From Paraburkholderia sp. C35 (GTDB lineage: Bacteria; Pseudomonadota; Gammaproteobacteria; Burkholderiales; Burkholderiaceae), in the NCBI RefSeq assembly GCF_003121405.1, contig NZ_QBUY01000051.1, positions 1 through 59,489 of the forward strand: DNA of 59,489 nucleotides, read 5' to 3'. A program made the position numbers and the translations under genes. The notes beneath the pieces are model-generated. The model saw only the letters and a list, made by a program, of their open reading frames with translations, was not told the origin of the DNA and did not search any database. Shown here one piece after another: positions 36,218-45,480 of the stretch. Position 1 is the first letter of the stretch. Every line of letters begins with the position of its first letter.

Positions 36218-36523
36218 ATGTTCGATATGAAGCATCTTAGCCGTCTGAAGAAACTGGACGAAAACGCACCGGAAGCCATGAAAAGTTTCTGGGCCTTCGA
36301 CAAGGCCGTGTTTGCAGAAGGCGCATTGAGCGCGCAGCAGAAGCAGTTGATCGCCGTCGCCGTCGCGTTGACGACGCAGTGCCCTTACTGCATCGAGTTG
36401 CACACCAAGGCGGCGCGCGACGAAGGCGCAAGCGAAGCGCAACTGTCCGAAGCCGCCCTCGTGGCAGCAGCGATTCGTGCAGGCGGCGCCATCACGCACG
36501 CTACGCATCTGTTCCGTGGCTAA
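36218..36523 (+). CDS. Carboxymuconolactone decarboxylase/AhpD-like protein
   Basis: 101 residues with the AhpD-type redox motif QCPYCIELH (Cys at about 55 and 58, His 62), so a small thiol peroxidase-like or disulfide-relay activity is likely. GGAG precedes the ATG. It lies divergent to the AraC gene and about 100 bp before an SDR gene. Its intact motif contrasts with the degenerate AhpD-like domain in the neighbouring hydrolase fusion. Confidence 0.9.
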   Translation: MFDMKHLSRLKKLDENAPEAMKSFWAFDKAVFAEGALSAQQKQLIAVAVALTTQCPYCIELHTKAARDEGASEAQLSEAALVAAAIRAGGAITHATHLFRG

Positions 36524-36625
36524 GCCCGTCTCATAGGAATAGGCAATAAACACAGAGTTTGTGATCTGATTTGCGGGCCCGCGGAAGAATACTATGCATT
36601 CGTCCATTTCATTTGCGAGGTTCAC

Positions 36626-37459
36626 ATGTCAGGCAACAAGACTTTGCTCATCACCGGCGTCAGCAGCGGATTCGGCCGTGCTCTGGCTGGCGAAGCGCTG
36701 GCGTCCGGTCATCGCGTGATCGGCACGGTGCGCAGCGAACAGGCGAAAGCGGAGTTCGAAGCACTGAAACCGGGCAGCGCCATCGCGCGCGTGCTCGACG
36801 TCACGGATTTTGAAGCGATCGATCGCGTGGTCGCCGACATCGAAGCGTCGGCGGGACCGATCGATGTGCTCGTCAACAACGCCGGATACGGCCATGAAGG
36901 CGTGATGGAAGAATCGCCGCTCGCCGACATGCGCCGGCAATTCGACGTCAATGTGTTCGGCGCCGTCGCGATGATGAAGGCCGTGTTGCCCGCGATGCGC
37001 GCACGCCGGCGCGGCCACATTCTCAACATCACGTCGATGGGCGGCTTCATCACGATGCCCGGCATCACGTACTACTGCGGCAGCAAGTTCGCGCTGGAAG
37101 GCATCTCGGAAGCGCTCGGCAAGGAAGTGAAGCCGTTCGGCATCCACGTCACCGCCGTCGCGCCTGGCTCGTTTCGCACCGACTGGGCAGGCCGCTCGAT
37201 GGTCCGCTCGCCGCGCTCCATTCCCGACTACGACGCGCTTTTCGATCCCATCCGGACGGCGCGCGAAGAAAAGAGCGGCAAGCAGCTGGGCGATCCCGTG
37301 AAGGCCGCGCGTGCGATGCTGGCCGTGATCGACAGCGATCATCCTCCGGCGCATCTGTTGCTTGGCAGCGATGCCCTCGCGCTCGTGCGTGCGAAGCTGT
37401 CGGCCATCGAGGAGGAAATCGGCGCCTGGGAAACGCTGACGACATCGACGGACGGCTGA
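36626..37459 (+). CDS. SDR family NAD(P)-dependent oxidoreductase
   Basis: A 277-residue classical short-chain dehydrogenase: TGVSSGFG cofactor loop (10-17), NNAG near residue 89, catalytic Ser in NITSMGG and YYCGSK (Tyr/Lys). Substrate unknown; the sequence type (oxidoreductase with APGSFRTDWAGRSM) is common beside AraC regulators. GAGG precedes the ATG. Confidence 0.9.
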   Translation: MSGNKTLLITGVSSGFGRALAGEALASGHRVIGTVRSEQAKAEFEALKPGSAIARVLDVTDFEAIDRVVADIEASAGPIDVLVNNAGYGHEGVMEESPLADMRRQFDVNVFGAVAMMKAVLPAMRARRRGHILNITSMGGFITMPGITYYCGSKFALEGISEALGKEVKPFGIHVTAVAPGSFRTDWAGRSMVRSPRSIPDYDALFDPIRTAREEKSGKQLGDPVKAARAMLAVIDSDHPPAHLLLGSDALALVRAKLSAIEEEIGAWETLTTSTDG

Positions 37460-37558
37460 CCTGGCGTGTGAACGCCCGGCTTGCCTGTGCACGGAATCCG
37501 AACGCCGATCGATGTCTTGTGTATCGTTACGCACATGACATCGATTGAAGATTGAAAA

Positions 37559-37882
37559 ATGAACCATCCCATGAAGCGTTCGACGATCTGGGCAGCATGG
37601 CCGGTGCTGGTGCTCGCGCTCTCAGGCTGTGCCGCAGGCGGTTCAGGCGGCTCAGGCAGCACGACGCATCTGAGCGCCGTACAATGCCGCGACCTGACCG
37701 AGCTTCGCAACCACGCGCCCCTCGACCATCAGCGCAACATGAGCGAACTCGCGGCGTTGAGGTCCGCAGGTTATGACCCGTCGCGATGGTATGACCCGTA
37801 CTATCCGGACGATCTCGAAGCCGCGCAGCGTCAGGTCGATCGGTGGTATCAGGCGGAATGCCAGCAGGCGAACGTGCAGTGA
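37559..37882 (+). CDS. Small DUF4148-like lipoprotein
   Basis: 107 residues: signal peptide with lipobox LSGC (Cys about residue 24), so an acylated envelope protein. The C-terminal part (ELAALRSAGYDPSRWYDPYYPDDLEAAQRQV) resembles DUF4148, a family expanded in Burkholderia. Start may be the first ATG or the one four codons later. Function unknown. Confidence 0.75.
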   Translation: MNHPMKRSTIWAAWPVLVLALSGCAAGGSGGSGSTTHLSAVQCRDLTELRNHAPLDHQRNMSELAALRSAGYDPSRWYDPYYPDDLEAAQRQVDRWYQAECQQANVQ

Positions 37883-38015
37883 GCGGAAAGCGCATCCCGC
37901 ACGGTCTTTTTGCAGCCGTGCTCATCGGCGATAATTGCGCGCATCTGACCAACCGGAACCGAACCCGGCCTCCGACTTCCCTACGTCCACGGATGCGCCG
38001 GACACCCCGCACAGC

Positions 38016-39734
38016 ATGAGCAAAACCGCAATACAGCAGCGCCGGATCGACGCGATGCTTCACGATGCCGTGACGATGCAGCAAAACGGCGCGCAGGCCG
38101 AAGCCGAGGAGATCTATCGCGAGATCCTCGCCTTGCGGCCTCTGCACTTCGACGCGATCCAGTTGCTTGGCGCCCTGTTGCTGCAGACTGGGCGTATCGA
38201 AGACGGCATCCCGCTGTTGCAGAAAGCCGTTTCGATCAACGCGAAGCAGGCACCGCTGCATTCGAATCTCGCTTACGCGTATAACGTGCAGCGCCGCTTC
38301 AGCGAAGGCCTTGCCAGCGCAAACCGCGCGCTCGCATTGCAAGCCGGTTTTCCTGATGCGTTGAACAATCAGGGCAATGCACTCGCCGGACTCGACAGGC
38401 CAGCTGAAGCGCTGGCGAGCTTCGACAAGGCGCTCGCCTCGCAGCCGGGTCTCGCGCAGGCATGGAACAATCGCGCCTGCGTGCTGCGAGATCTCGACCG
38501 TCCCGCCGATGCGCTCGCAAGTTGCGATCAGGCTATCGCGCTGCAGTCCCGCTATGCCGACGCATGGAGCAATCGCGCGAATGCGCTGAGCGACATGAAC
38601 CGTCCAACGGATGCCCAGGCGAGCTATCAGCGCGCGCTCGAACTGGCGCCCGCCTTCGTCGATGCATGGAACAATCTTGGCCTGACCTTCGTCGATATGA
38701 AACTGCACGACGAAGCGCTGCGTGCCTATGAAAAGGCGCTCGCGTTGGACCCGAACTCCGCCGAATCTCACTGGAACTACGCGCTATGCCTGCTGCAGAC
38801 TGGGCGGCTCGACGAGGGCTGGCGCGAATACGAATGGCGTTGGCAACGCCATCGCATCAAGGCCTCTCAACGTGGCTTCACGCAGCCCTTGTGGCTGGGC
38901 GACTTCTCACTGGAAGGCAAGACCATTCTGCTGCACGCCGAGCAGGGACTCGGCGACACGCTGCAGTTTTGCCGCTACGCGCCGCTCGTCGCTGCGATGG
39001 GTGCGCGCGTGATTCTGGAGGCGCCCAAAGAACTGATGCGGCTGATCGCAACGCTCGACGGCGTTGCCGAACTCGTCGAGCAAGGTCAGGCGTTACCCGA
39101 TTTCGATTGCCACGCACCGTTGCTCAGTTTGCCGCTCGCGTTCAGGACGGATGTCGCGAAGATCCCTTGCAACGTGCCGTATCTGTTCGCGGATAAAGCG
39201 GCCTCGCAGCGCTGGTCGCTGCGTCTCGCGGACGACGGCGCGTCTGCATTGAAAGTCGGGCTTGTGGGGGCTGGCGGAAACCGTCCGCATGTCGCTGAAC
39301 TGCGGAAGACCGACGCGCGCCGCTCGATGACGCTGGACATGCTCAGTTCGATTCTCGACGTGCCTCAAGTGCGTTTCTACAGCCTGCAGAAAGGACCAGC
39401 CGCACAGCAACTGCGTGATGCTGACAAGCTGGCCGCACAGGTCATCGACTACACCGATGAACTCGAAGATTTCGCCGACACTGCTGCGTTAGTAGACAAC
39501 CTGGATCTCATCATCACAGTCGATACCGCCGTCGCGCATCTCGCTGGCGCGATGAACAAGCCGGTGTGGATCATGAACCGTTTCGATACGTGCTGGCGCT
39601 GGCTGCTCGATCGCACCGACAGTCCGTGGTATCCGCGTGCACGACTCTTCAGGCAGCCGGCACTAGGCGACTGGCAGAGCGTTGTGCATGCAGTGCGCGA
39701 CGCGCTGGCTGCAGGGGATGCGTCTGCCGTTTAA
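38016..39734 (+). CDS. Tetratricopeptide protein with GT-B/GT9-like C-terminal domain
   Basis: About 572 residues. The N-terminal half holds around seven TPR units (repeats of the type AEEIYREILALRP, ALASFDKALASQP, ALRAYEKALALDP). The C-terminal half (LLHAEQGLGDTLQFCRYAPLV ... DLIITVDTAVAHLAGAMNKPVW) has the pattern of GT9-like domains of SPINDLY-type TPR proteins. It may glycosylate proteins, or act only as a scaffold. The start is uncertain: ATG at 38016 without a clear ribosome site, or a TTG at 37935. A terminator follows 46 nt after the stop. Confidence 0.85.
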   Translation: MSKTAIQQRRIDAMLHDAVTMQQNGAQAEAEEIYREILALRPLHFDAIQLLGALLLQTGRIEDGIPLLQKAVSINAKQAPLHSNLAYAYNVQRRFSEGLASANRALALQAGFPDALNNQGNALAGLDRPAEALASFDKALASQPGLAQAWNNRACVLRDLDRPADALASCDQAIALQSRYADAWSNRANALSDMNRPTDAQASYQRALELAPAFVDAWNNLGLTFVDMKLHDEALRAYEKALALDPNSAESHWNYALCLLQTGRLDEGWREYEWRWQRHRIKASQRGFTQPLWLGDFSLEGKTILLHAEQGLGDTLQFCRYAPLVAAMGARVILEAPKELMRLIATLDGVAELVEQGQALPDFDCHAPLLSLPLAFRTDVAKIPCNVPYLFADKAASQRWSLRLADDGASALKVGLVGAGGNRPHVAELRKTDARRSMTLDMLSSILDVPQVRFYSLQKGPAAQQLRDADKLAAQVIDYTDELEDFADTAALVDNLDLIITVDTAVAHLAGAMNKPVWIMNRFDTCWRWLLDRTDSPWYPRARLFRQPALGDWQSVVHAVRDALAAGDASAV

Positions 39735-39780
39735 GACCTCGGATCAGACACACCGAGTTATAAATCAATCGGAGTCCATA

Positions 39781-39816
39781 GGGTGAGACGTGAAGACATT
39801 CACGCTCACCCTTTTT
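39781..39816 (+). terminator. Rho-independent terminator after the TPR gene
   Basis: GGGTGAG and CGTGAA pair with TTCACG and CTCACCC (13 bp with one bulged A, GACA loop) and are followed by TTTTT. A textbook intrinsic terminator. Confidence 0.9.
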
Positions 39817-40060
39817 ATTGCATTTCACACGCACTCCAAACTGTTCTCTTCAGTAGCCTTTCCATATCCCAGGTTTTCCCAACACCCCTTTTTAAAGGCA
39901 GATTTACAAGCTCGTTTGTCTCGCACTGCTTGAAAATGCTGTTGTGCAGCAAGCTGCGGGGACATTTAGCGAATCCGCATACGTCAGGGATTTCACCAAG
40001 TATTCTCGAATTGTCTGCTGTGCGACGCTATGTCACATGCCCTTCCTAATGGAGACAGGC
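39817..40060. other. Gene-free stretch after the terminator
   Basis: The stretch is lower in GC than its surroundings. It holds the ribosome site (GGAG, 40051-40054) of the next small gene and presumably its promoter. A short dyad CTTTTTAAAGG is visible near 39888. No gene recognised. Confidence 0.4.
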
Positions 40061-40342
40061 ATGCAAACTGAGAAACAAAAGAAAGCAGCAGTCGGAGCTT
40101 TTCTTAATCGGTCGGCTCTGTTCCTGCTGATGTTGCCAGTTGCCTGCTTTTTCTGGGCGCTCCACGCCTACCCTCCTCACGACGCATATTGGCTCGGCTT
40201 TGCCGCAGTCGTTTATGTGTGGCCCATAGCCGGGATTCTGTTTGTGATCGCGGCGGGCTTTCATGTCAGCCGCGCGCAACGGCGAATGGAAGCATCCAGC
40301 GAGCACCAGCTCCTGCGACGCATTTTTCATCCGTCGCGGTAA
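40061..40342 (+). CDS. Small two-helix membrane protein
   Basis: 93 residues with two predicted membrane helices (about 18-37 and 46-70), charged ends and a basic tail. GGAG precedes the ATG at 40061 by six bases; two earlier in-frame ATGs lack a ribosome site. I do not recognise the family. Confidence 0.65.
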   Translation: MQTEKQKKAAVGAFLNRSALFLLMLPVACFFWALHAYPPHDAYWLGFAAVVYVWPIAGILFVIAAGFHVSRAQRRMEASSEHQLLRRIFHPSR

Positions 40343-40712
40343 CACCTGAACGCAATCTCGCCAGCGTCGCGCAGTGTTGCGGCGCAGCGAGACAGGTTGC
40401 TCATCGCCTGGTCGATGCTGTGCGTGAAGCGTTCTTTCGCACAGTCGCGATTGCCGATGACAGGTGTGCTTGCGAGTCGCCAGGCTCGACCTTGTGTTGC
40501 CCTCTGACCGGCGCAGTGTTATAAAGCCGTGTCGGAAAAGGCAGACTTGGTTTGGTAAGCCCAAGTCCTTTCGGTAACGAAAGCTCTGGTCTTTGGCCTC
40601 GCGCATGAGATCCCCACGACGAACATCTGACGCTGCACAAGCGTCCTGACGTTCGTCCGTGTGGCGCTCAACTGAGGAACGCTCCGGTCGAACATCGACA
40701 ATGGAGCCGTTC
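40343..40712. other. Gene-free stretch before the monooxygenase
   Basis: About 370 bases. Two readings on the minus strand (80 and 61 codons) lack ribosome sites and recognisable domains. The end carries GGAG (40703-40706), which serves the monooxygenase start. Nothing else recognised. Confidence 0.4.
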
Positions 40713-42275
40713 ATGCACGAGCAACACTCATCTATTTACGACGTCATCATTGCGGGAGCCGGTCCTGTCGGCCTGTTTCTCGCCTGCGAGCTGCGCCTGT
40801 CCGGGTTATCCGTGCTGGTGCTGGAGCGCGCCGACCATCCCCACTCTGCGTTCAAACGCCTTCCGTTCGGAATGCGCGGCCTGTCTGCCTCGACGATCGA
40901 AGCCCTGGACCGTCGCGGCCTGCTCGACGAACTGGTGTCGGCTGAACGCGCCACCGACGGTACGGCAAAAATCGCAGCCAGCGCGCACTGGATACAACAG
41001 CCGCGCCGCGCTGCCGGCCATTTCGCCGGCATTCCGTTCTATCACGACGATGTCGACGTTTCGCAGTGGCCGTACCGCCTGCCAGACTCCGCCGACGTCA
41101 GCATGGCAGTCTCCCTGGAAACGCTCGAATCGGTGCTGGCCGAACGGGCCGTCACGATGGGTGCCGAAATACGACGCGGCGTCGGTGTCGACGACATGCA
41201 CTCGTCCGACCACGATGTCACCGTCCATGCAAATGGCGAGACATTTCGCGGACGCTGGCTGGTCGGCTGCGACGGTGGCCGCAGTGCGGTCCGCAAGGCA
41301 GGCGGCTTCAAATTCACCGGCACCGAGCCGGAGTTCACCGGCTATTCCGTTGACGTCGAGATGCGCGATCCCGATGCGTTGCGCCCCGGCCGGCACTACA
41401 CGGCCACGGGCATGTACACCTACGCGCGACCCGGCACCATCGCGATGGTGGAATTCGACGGCGGCGCCTGTCACCGGATGCAACCGATCACGCAAGACCA
41501 TGTGCAGGCCGTGCTGCGACGCGTGTCCGGCGTACCCGTCGATCTGACCGCGCTCAAACTCGCGACGACCTGGACGGATCGTGCGTTTCAGGCAACCACT
41601 TATCGCAAAGGACGGGTGCTGCTCGCAGGCGACGCTGCGCACATCCATTCGCCGCTTGGCGGTCAGGGACTCAATCTCGGCCTTGGTGACGCGATGAACC
41701 TGGGCTGGAAGCTGGCGCTCACGATCCGTGGCAACGCGCCCGACGGTCTGCTCGACAGCTATCAACAGGAGCGGCACGCCGTGGGCGCGAGTGTGCTCGA
41801 CTGGTCGCGCGCGCAAGTCGCGCTGATGCGGCCTACCCAAAGCACGCGCGCGCTCGAAGCCATCATGCGCGATCTCATCGGGACGCGTGACGGCGCAACC
41901 TATTTTGCCGAACGCGTGTGGGGCACATCGCTGCGCTATGCGTGCGTCGGCAGTCATCCACTCGCGGGCCGCAGCATGCCGGATTTCGAACTGCTCGACG
42001 GAACGAAAGCGGGTGACCTGCTACGCGCAGGAAAAGCCCTGTTTCTCGACTTCGATGCAAACGCCGCCTTGCAAACACTGACTACCCGATGGCAACGGCA
42101 GGTCACGTATATCGCAGGCGATGTCAAAAACCGGCTGGGCGTGAGCGCCGTGCTGGTACGTCCGGACGGGATCGTCGCGTGGGCCAGCGAAGACGCCACC
42201 GAGCACGACGAACTGGTTCAAGCCCTCTTGCGCTGGTTTGCCGAACCCGAGCATGTGGACTGCGCGCCTCGCTGA
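40713..42275 (+). CDS. FAD-dependent aromatic-type monooxygenase
   Basis: A 520-residue class A flavoprotein hydroxylase. FAD is bound by IIAGAGPVGLFLACEL near the N-terminus, DG motif CDGGRSAVRK, and GDAAHIHSPLGGQGLNLGLGDA. The C-terminal thioredoxin-like extension of the phenol hydroxylase group is present. Substrates could be phenols, polyketides or antibiotics such as rifampicin or tetracyclines; sequence alone does not decide. The ATG at 40713 is chosen because GGAG stands six bases upstream, whereas the ATG at 40701 has none. Confidence 0.88.
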   Translation: MHEQHSSIYDVIIAGAGPVGLFLACELRLSGLSVLVLERADHPHSAFKRLPFGMRGLSASTIEALDRRGLLDELVSAERATDGTAKIAASAHWIQQPRRAAGHFAGIPFYHDDVDVSQWPYRLPDSADVSMAVSLETLESVLAERAVTMGAEIRRGVGVDDMHSSDHDVTVHANGETFRGRWLVGCDGGRSAVRKAGGFKFTGTEPEFTGYSVDVEMRDPDALRPGRHYTATGMYTYARPGTIAMVEFDGGACHRMQPITQDHVQAVLRRVSGVPVDLTALKLATTWTDRAFQATTYRKGRVLLAGDAAHIHSPLGGQGLNLGLGDAMNLGWKLALTIRGNAPDGLLDSYQQERHAVGASVLDWSRAQVALMRPTQSTRALEAIMRDLIGTRDGATYFAERVWGTSLRYACVGSHPLAGRSMPDFELLDGTKAGDLLRAGKALFLDFDANAALQTLTTRWQRQVTYIAGDVKNRLGVSAVLVRPDGIVAWASEDATEHDELVQALLRWFAEPEHVDCAPR

Positions 42276-42440
42276 CCGTCCTATCGGAGACATCACGCCC
42301 AAAACGAAGCGCGCATTTTCCGGCCCTTCATCACCCGGCCTCACCGCTTTGCGCTAATCTGAAGATCATCTGCACCGGACAGCGAGCGCTTCCTATGCCA
42401 TCGGCCGATCGCGATCCTGACGCTATGTCATCCGTTGAAA

Positions 42441-43829
42441 ATGACTAGGCACGATCCCGCCCGACGTGACGTCGATCCTCCCCGGTTTCGCCACGCGGCG
42501 TATTTCGTCGTCATCTCGTGGCTCGATCTGGCTGTGTCGCTCGGCGTGATGGCAATGATCGCGGGCGCGCTGATCTGGGTGGCCTTTCGCGTCATCCAAC
42601 CCGCGCCGCCCACCTCGCTGACCATCACTGCCGGTCCCGAGCACAGCGGCTTCTGGTACGAGGCGCAAAAGTACAAATCGATTCTCGCGCGCAACGGCGT
42701 CACGCTGAATGTGCTGACATCGTCAGGTACGCTGGAAAATCTCGAGCGGCTCGCCGATCCCGCCGTGCACGTCGATCTCGGCTTCGTGCAGTCCGGCCTC
42801 ACTACCGTAACGCGTGTCGTCTCGTCCGATACGCACCACGCACGCCTGATGTCGCTCGGCAGCGTCACCAACTGGCCGCTGTTCGTGTTCTATCGCGGCC
42901 CCGAACTCACGCGGCTATCGGAGCTCAAGGGCAAGCGGCTCGCCATTGGCCGCGAAGGCAGCGGCACGCGGCAGATCGTGCTGCTGCTCCTGAAGGCCAA
43001 CGGCGTCGAGCCGGATAGCGGTGCGCAGATGCTGCCGCTGGTCGGCGAGGATGCCGTGAACGCATTGCTGTCAGGCGCGGTCGACGCCGCCTTTCTGAAC
43101 GCGGATTCCGCGCGCCCCGCGCTGATGCAGAAAATGATCCGCACGCCCGACATCCGGCTTCTCAACTTCACGCAGGCGAAAGCCTATATGCGCACTTTTC
43201 GGTTCCTGAGTGAATTCGAAGTGCCGATGGGCGCGTTCGATCTTGCCGACAATCTGCCGCCCGAGCCCACGACCACCATCGAAACCACCATGGAGCTGAT
43301 CGCGCGCGATACGCTGCATCCCGCGTTGTCGGATCTGATCGTCGAAGCCGCCGGCGAGGTGCATGGCGGCGCCAGTCTGTTGCAAGCGGCAGGTGAATTC
43401 CCCGCGCCCATCGCCCATGATTTTCCACTCAGCCCGGATGCGGCGCGCTACTACAAATCCGGCAAGAGCTTCGTCTACCGGACCATGCCGTTCTGGCTCG
43501 CGAGTCTTGTCGATCGCATGTGGGTACTGGTGGTGCCCATCGTCGTGCTGCTGATACCCGTGCTGCACTATGTGCCGCCGCTGTACGCGTGGCGGGTCAA
43601 GTCGCGCTTCTACCGGCGTTATGGCGAACTGATCGCGCTGGAGCGCAGCGTGCTCGATGATCCGTCGGAAGCGAAATACGCCGAATTCACGCGGAAACTG
43701 AATGCGATCGAGAAAGGACTCAACAAGCTGAAAATGCCGCTCGCTTACGCCGACAACTACTACGCACTGCGCGAGCACATCACGTATGTGCGTGCGCAGA
43801 TCGCGGCGCTACGGCAGACCGACGGGTAG
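42441..43829 (+). CDS. Membrane-tethered TAXI-family solute-binding protein
   Basis: 462 residues. A membrane helix near the N-terminus (about 20-50) is followed by a TAXI-type periplasmic binding domain (LTITAGPEHSGFWYEAQKYK ... GSGTRQIVLLLLKANG ... DAAFLNADSARP). A second membrane helix (about 345-370) and a cytoplasmic coiled helical tail follow. Ordinary TAXI proteins are soluble and pair with TRAP permease genes; here none is adjacent. This architecture suggests a membrane-bound sensor or receptor rather than transport. Start ATG 42441 is weakly supported by its ribosome site. Confidence 0.82.
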   Translation: MTRHDPARRDVDPPRFRHAAYFVVISWLDLAVSLGVMAMIAGALIWVAFRVIQPAPPTSLTITAGPEHSGFWYEAQKYKSILARNGVTLNVLTSSGTLENLERLADPAVHVDLGFVQSGLTTVTRVVSSDTHHARLMSLGSVTNWPLFVFYRGPELTRLSELKGKRLAIGREGSGTRQIVLLLLKANGVEPDSGAQMLPLVGEDAVNALLSGAVDAAFLNADSARPALMQKMIRTPDIRLLNFTQAKAYMRTFRFLSEFEVPMGAFDLADNLPPEPTTTIETTMELIARDTLHPALSDLIVEAAGEVHGGASLLQAAGEFPAPIAHDFPLSPDAARYYKSGKSFVYRTMPFWLASLVDRMWVLVVPIVVLLIPVLHYVPPLYAWRVKSRFYRRYGELIALERSVLDDPSEAKYAEFTRKLNAIEKGLNKLKMPLAYADNYYALREHITYVRAQIAALRQTDG

Positions 43830-43834
43830 TCTTT

Positions 43835-44710
43835 TCAGAGCGTCAGCGAACCGTCGACACAGGTGACGCAAGCGCCACCGACGCGCACGTTTCCCTTCGC
43901 ATCCACATTCACTTCGATGCGCCCGTCCCGGCCTACGCAACGGCCCTGGGTCGCGAGATAGCAGCCGCCGTCGGCTGGCAACAATCCACGCTGAAACTGG
44001 AATGCAGCGACGCTGCCGTTGCCGCTGCCACACACCGGGTCTTCATTCACACCACACGATGGCGCAAAGGTGCGCACCTCGATTGCCGCATCGCCGCGCT
44101 CGTGAGCGCCGAATACGGTCACGCCCGTGACGCCGAGACGGCGCTCGAAGCTCGCCAGGCTCGCGAGATCGGGTTGCAGTTCAAGCCCGGCAGCGGCACT
44201 CGTGATCTGCGCGACCACCCAGACAGGTCCGACGTTCACCACGGCAGGCGGCGACTGACGACTCACCTTGCAGCCCAGCACACGTTCGAGTTCTGCCGTA
44301 TCCGTTTCGTGCAGCGTTTCGATCTTTGCACGCGGAAGATCGAAGGCCAGTTGCCGGTCATCACTCGCTCCCTGCACCGTCAACGCAATCAGACCGGCGC
44401 CGCATTGCTGGATCACACGACCATCGGGCCGCGGCGCGATACGTCCCGCCTCCAGCAATGCGTGCGCACTGCCAAGCGTGGGATGTCCCGCGAACGGTAG
44501 CTCGCTGCCCGGCGTGAAGATCCGCAAGCGGTAATCGGCCTCGGCAGTTTCAGGCGGAAGAACGAACGTCGTTTCGGACAGGTTGGTCCAGCGCGCGATA
44601 GCCTGCATCTCGTCCGAAGACAGCCCCTGCGCGTCGAGTACAACGGCCACGGGATTACCCAGAAGCGGCCGATGGGTGAACACGTCGACTACCTTATACG
44701 CTCGCTTCAT
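43835..44710 (-). CDS. PhzF family epimerase/isomerase
   Basis: 291 residues with the PhzF hallmarks VDVFTHRPLLGNPVAVVLDA (residues about 8-27), NLSETTFV with the catalytic Glu, and DPVCGSGNGSVAAF near the C-terminus. PhzF-like enzymes isomerise or epimerise small unsaturated or amino acid-like substrates; most are not linked to phenazines, and no phz genes are here. GAGGG precedes the ATG at 44710. It is the third gene of the operon that starts with the aminotransferase. Confidence 0.9.
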   Translation of the reverse strand: MKRAYKVVDVFTHRPLLGNPVAVVLDAQGLSSDEMQAIARWTNLSETTFVLPPETAEADYRLRIFTPGSELPFAGHPTLGSAHALLEAGRIAPRPDGRVIQQCGAGLIALTVQGASDDRQLAFDLPRAKIETLHETDTAELERVLGCKVSRQSPPAVVNVGPVWVVAQITSAAAGLELQPDLASLASFERRLGVTGVTVFGAHERGDAAIEVRTFAPSCGVNEDPVCGSGNGSVAAFQFQRGLLPADGGCYLATQGRCVGRDGRIEVNVDAKGNVRVGGACVTCVDGSLTL

Positions 44711-44753
44711 GCAGCCCTCTATCAAACTGAAAAAAAGAAACACATTGACGTAG

Positions 44754-45476
44754 TCACTCGCCCGCTGTCGCCACACTGTCGATTTCAGCAGCCGTCAGGC
44801 CGTATTTCGCCATGCGTGCGCGATGATCCGCCGAACCGAGATACTTGCGCAACTGCTCGTTCACTGCCTGCAATAGGGCGTGATTGCTCTTGCTGAACGA
44901 AAAGGCGCCGACGGGCACCGCTGCCCCTTTGCCCATTTCATGCGTGACGGCTTGCAATGCGCTGTCCGCGCCCGCAACGACACGATTGCCGACTGCCGTT
45001 CCGGCGAATGCGTCTATTTTGCCTGCAAGCAGTGCCGCCACGGACTCAGGCTGATCCTTGAACATGACGATCTGGCTATCGTGTACGCCTGCCGCTTTTG
45101 CCGATTCGAGTTGAACCTGCCCGTTGATAAACCCGATACGCGCATCGTCTCGCTGGGCGACATCGGCATAGCTCATCAGCGCTTTCGGATTACCGGCATG
45201 CACGACAAAACCATCCACCAGCGCCCAGACGGGCACGCTGAACGCAACGTGCGCGGCACGCGCTGGCGTCGCGAAGATCGGCACGTTCATATCCCAGCGA
45301 CCTTCCTGCACGCCCGGAAGCAGTTCTTCGAACGTAGTGAGACGATGCTCGATGGACGTCACGCCGATGGCACGAAGCACCACATCGGCCAGTTCGATGT
45401 CCGAGCCTGTGACGACACCGTCCGCTTGCGTCCAGTAAAACGGCGGTTCTTCGATAAAGGCGATGCTGACTTTCAT
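44754..45476 (-). CDS. Solute-binding-protein-like domain without signal peptide
   Basis: 240 residues of type 2 periplasmic binding fold (SBP_bac_3: FIEEPPFYWTQADGVVTGSDIELADVVLRAIG ... VPIFATPARAAHVAFSVPVW). From the ATG at 45476, four bases after the stop of the aminotransferase gene, the protein starts directly with the first beta strand (MKVSIAFIEEP) and has no signal peptide or lipobox. A longer reading would overlap the aminotransferase and is Arg/Cys-rich, so it is not real. A cytoplasmic ligand-binding protein or enzyme is suggested. No ABC permease genes adjoin. Confidence 0.8.
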   Translation of the reverse strand: MKVSIAFIEEPPFYWTQADGVVTGSDIELADVVLRAIGVTSIEHRLTTFEELLPGVQEGRWDMNVPIFATPARAAHVAFSVPVWALVDGFVVHAGNPKALMSYADVAQRDDARIGFINGQVQLESAKAAGVHDSQIVMFKDQPESVAALLAGKIDAFAGTAVGNRVVAGADSALQAVTHEMGKGAAVPVGAFSFSKSNHALLQAVNEQLRKYLGSADHRARMAKYGLTAAEIDSVATAGE

Positions 45477-45480
45477 GGTG

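Noticed and set aside
37935..38015. TTG start extending the TPR protein by 27 residues
   Set aside because: The extension is Pro/Ser/Thr-rich without a ribosome site; the ATG at 38016 begins just before the first TPR helix.
40401..40701. Two minus-strand short frames before the monooxygenase
   Set aside because: No ribosome sites or recognisable domains; not enough to call genes or an IS remnant.
43835..44710. Phenazine biosynthesis
   Set aside because: Only a PhzF-family gene is present; no other phz genes. The family is mostly not involved in phenazines.
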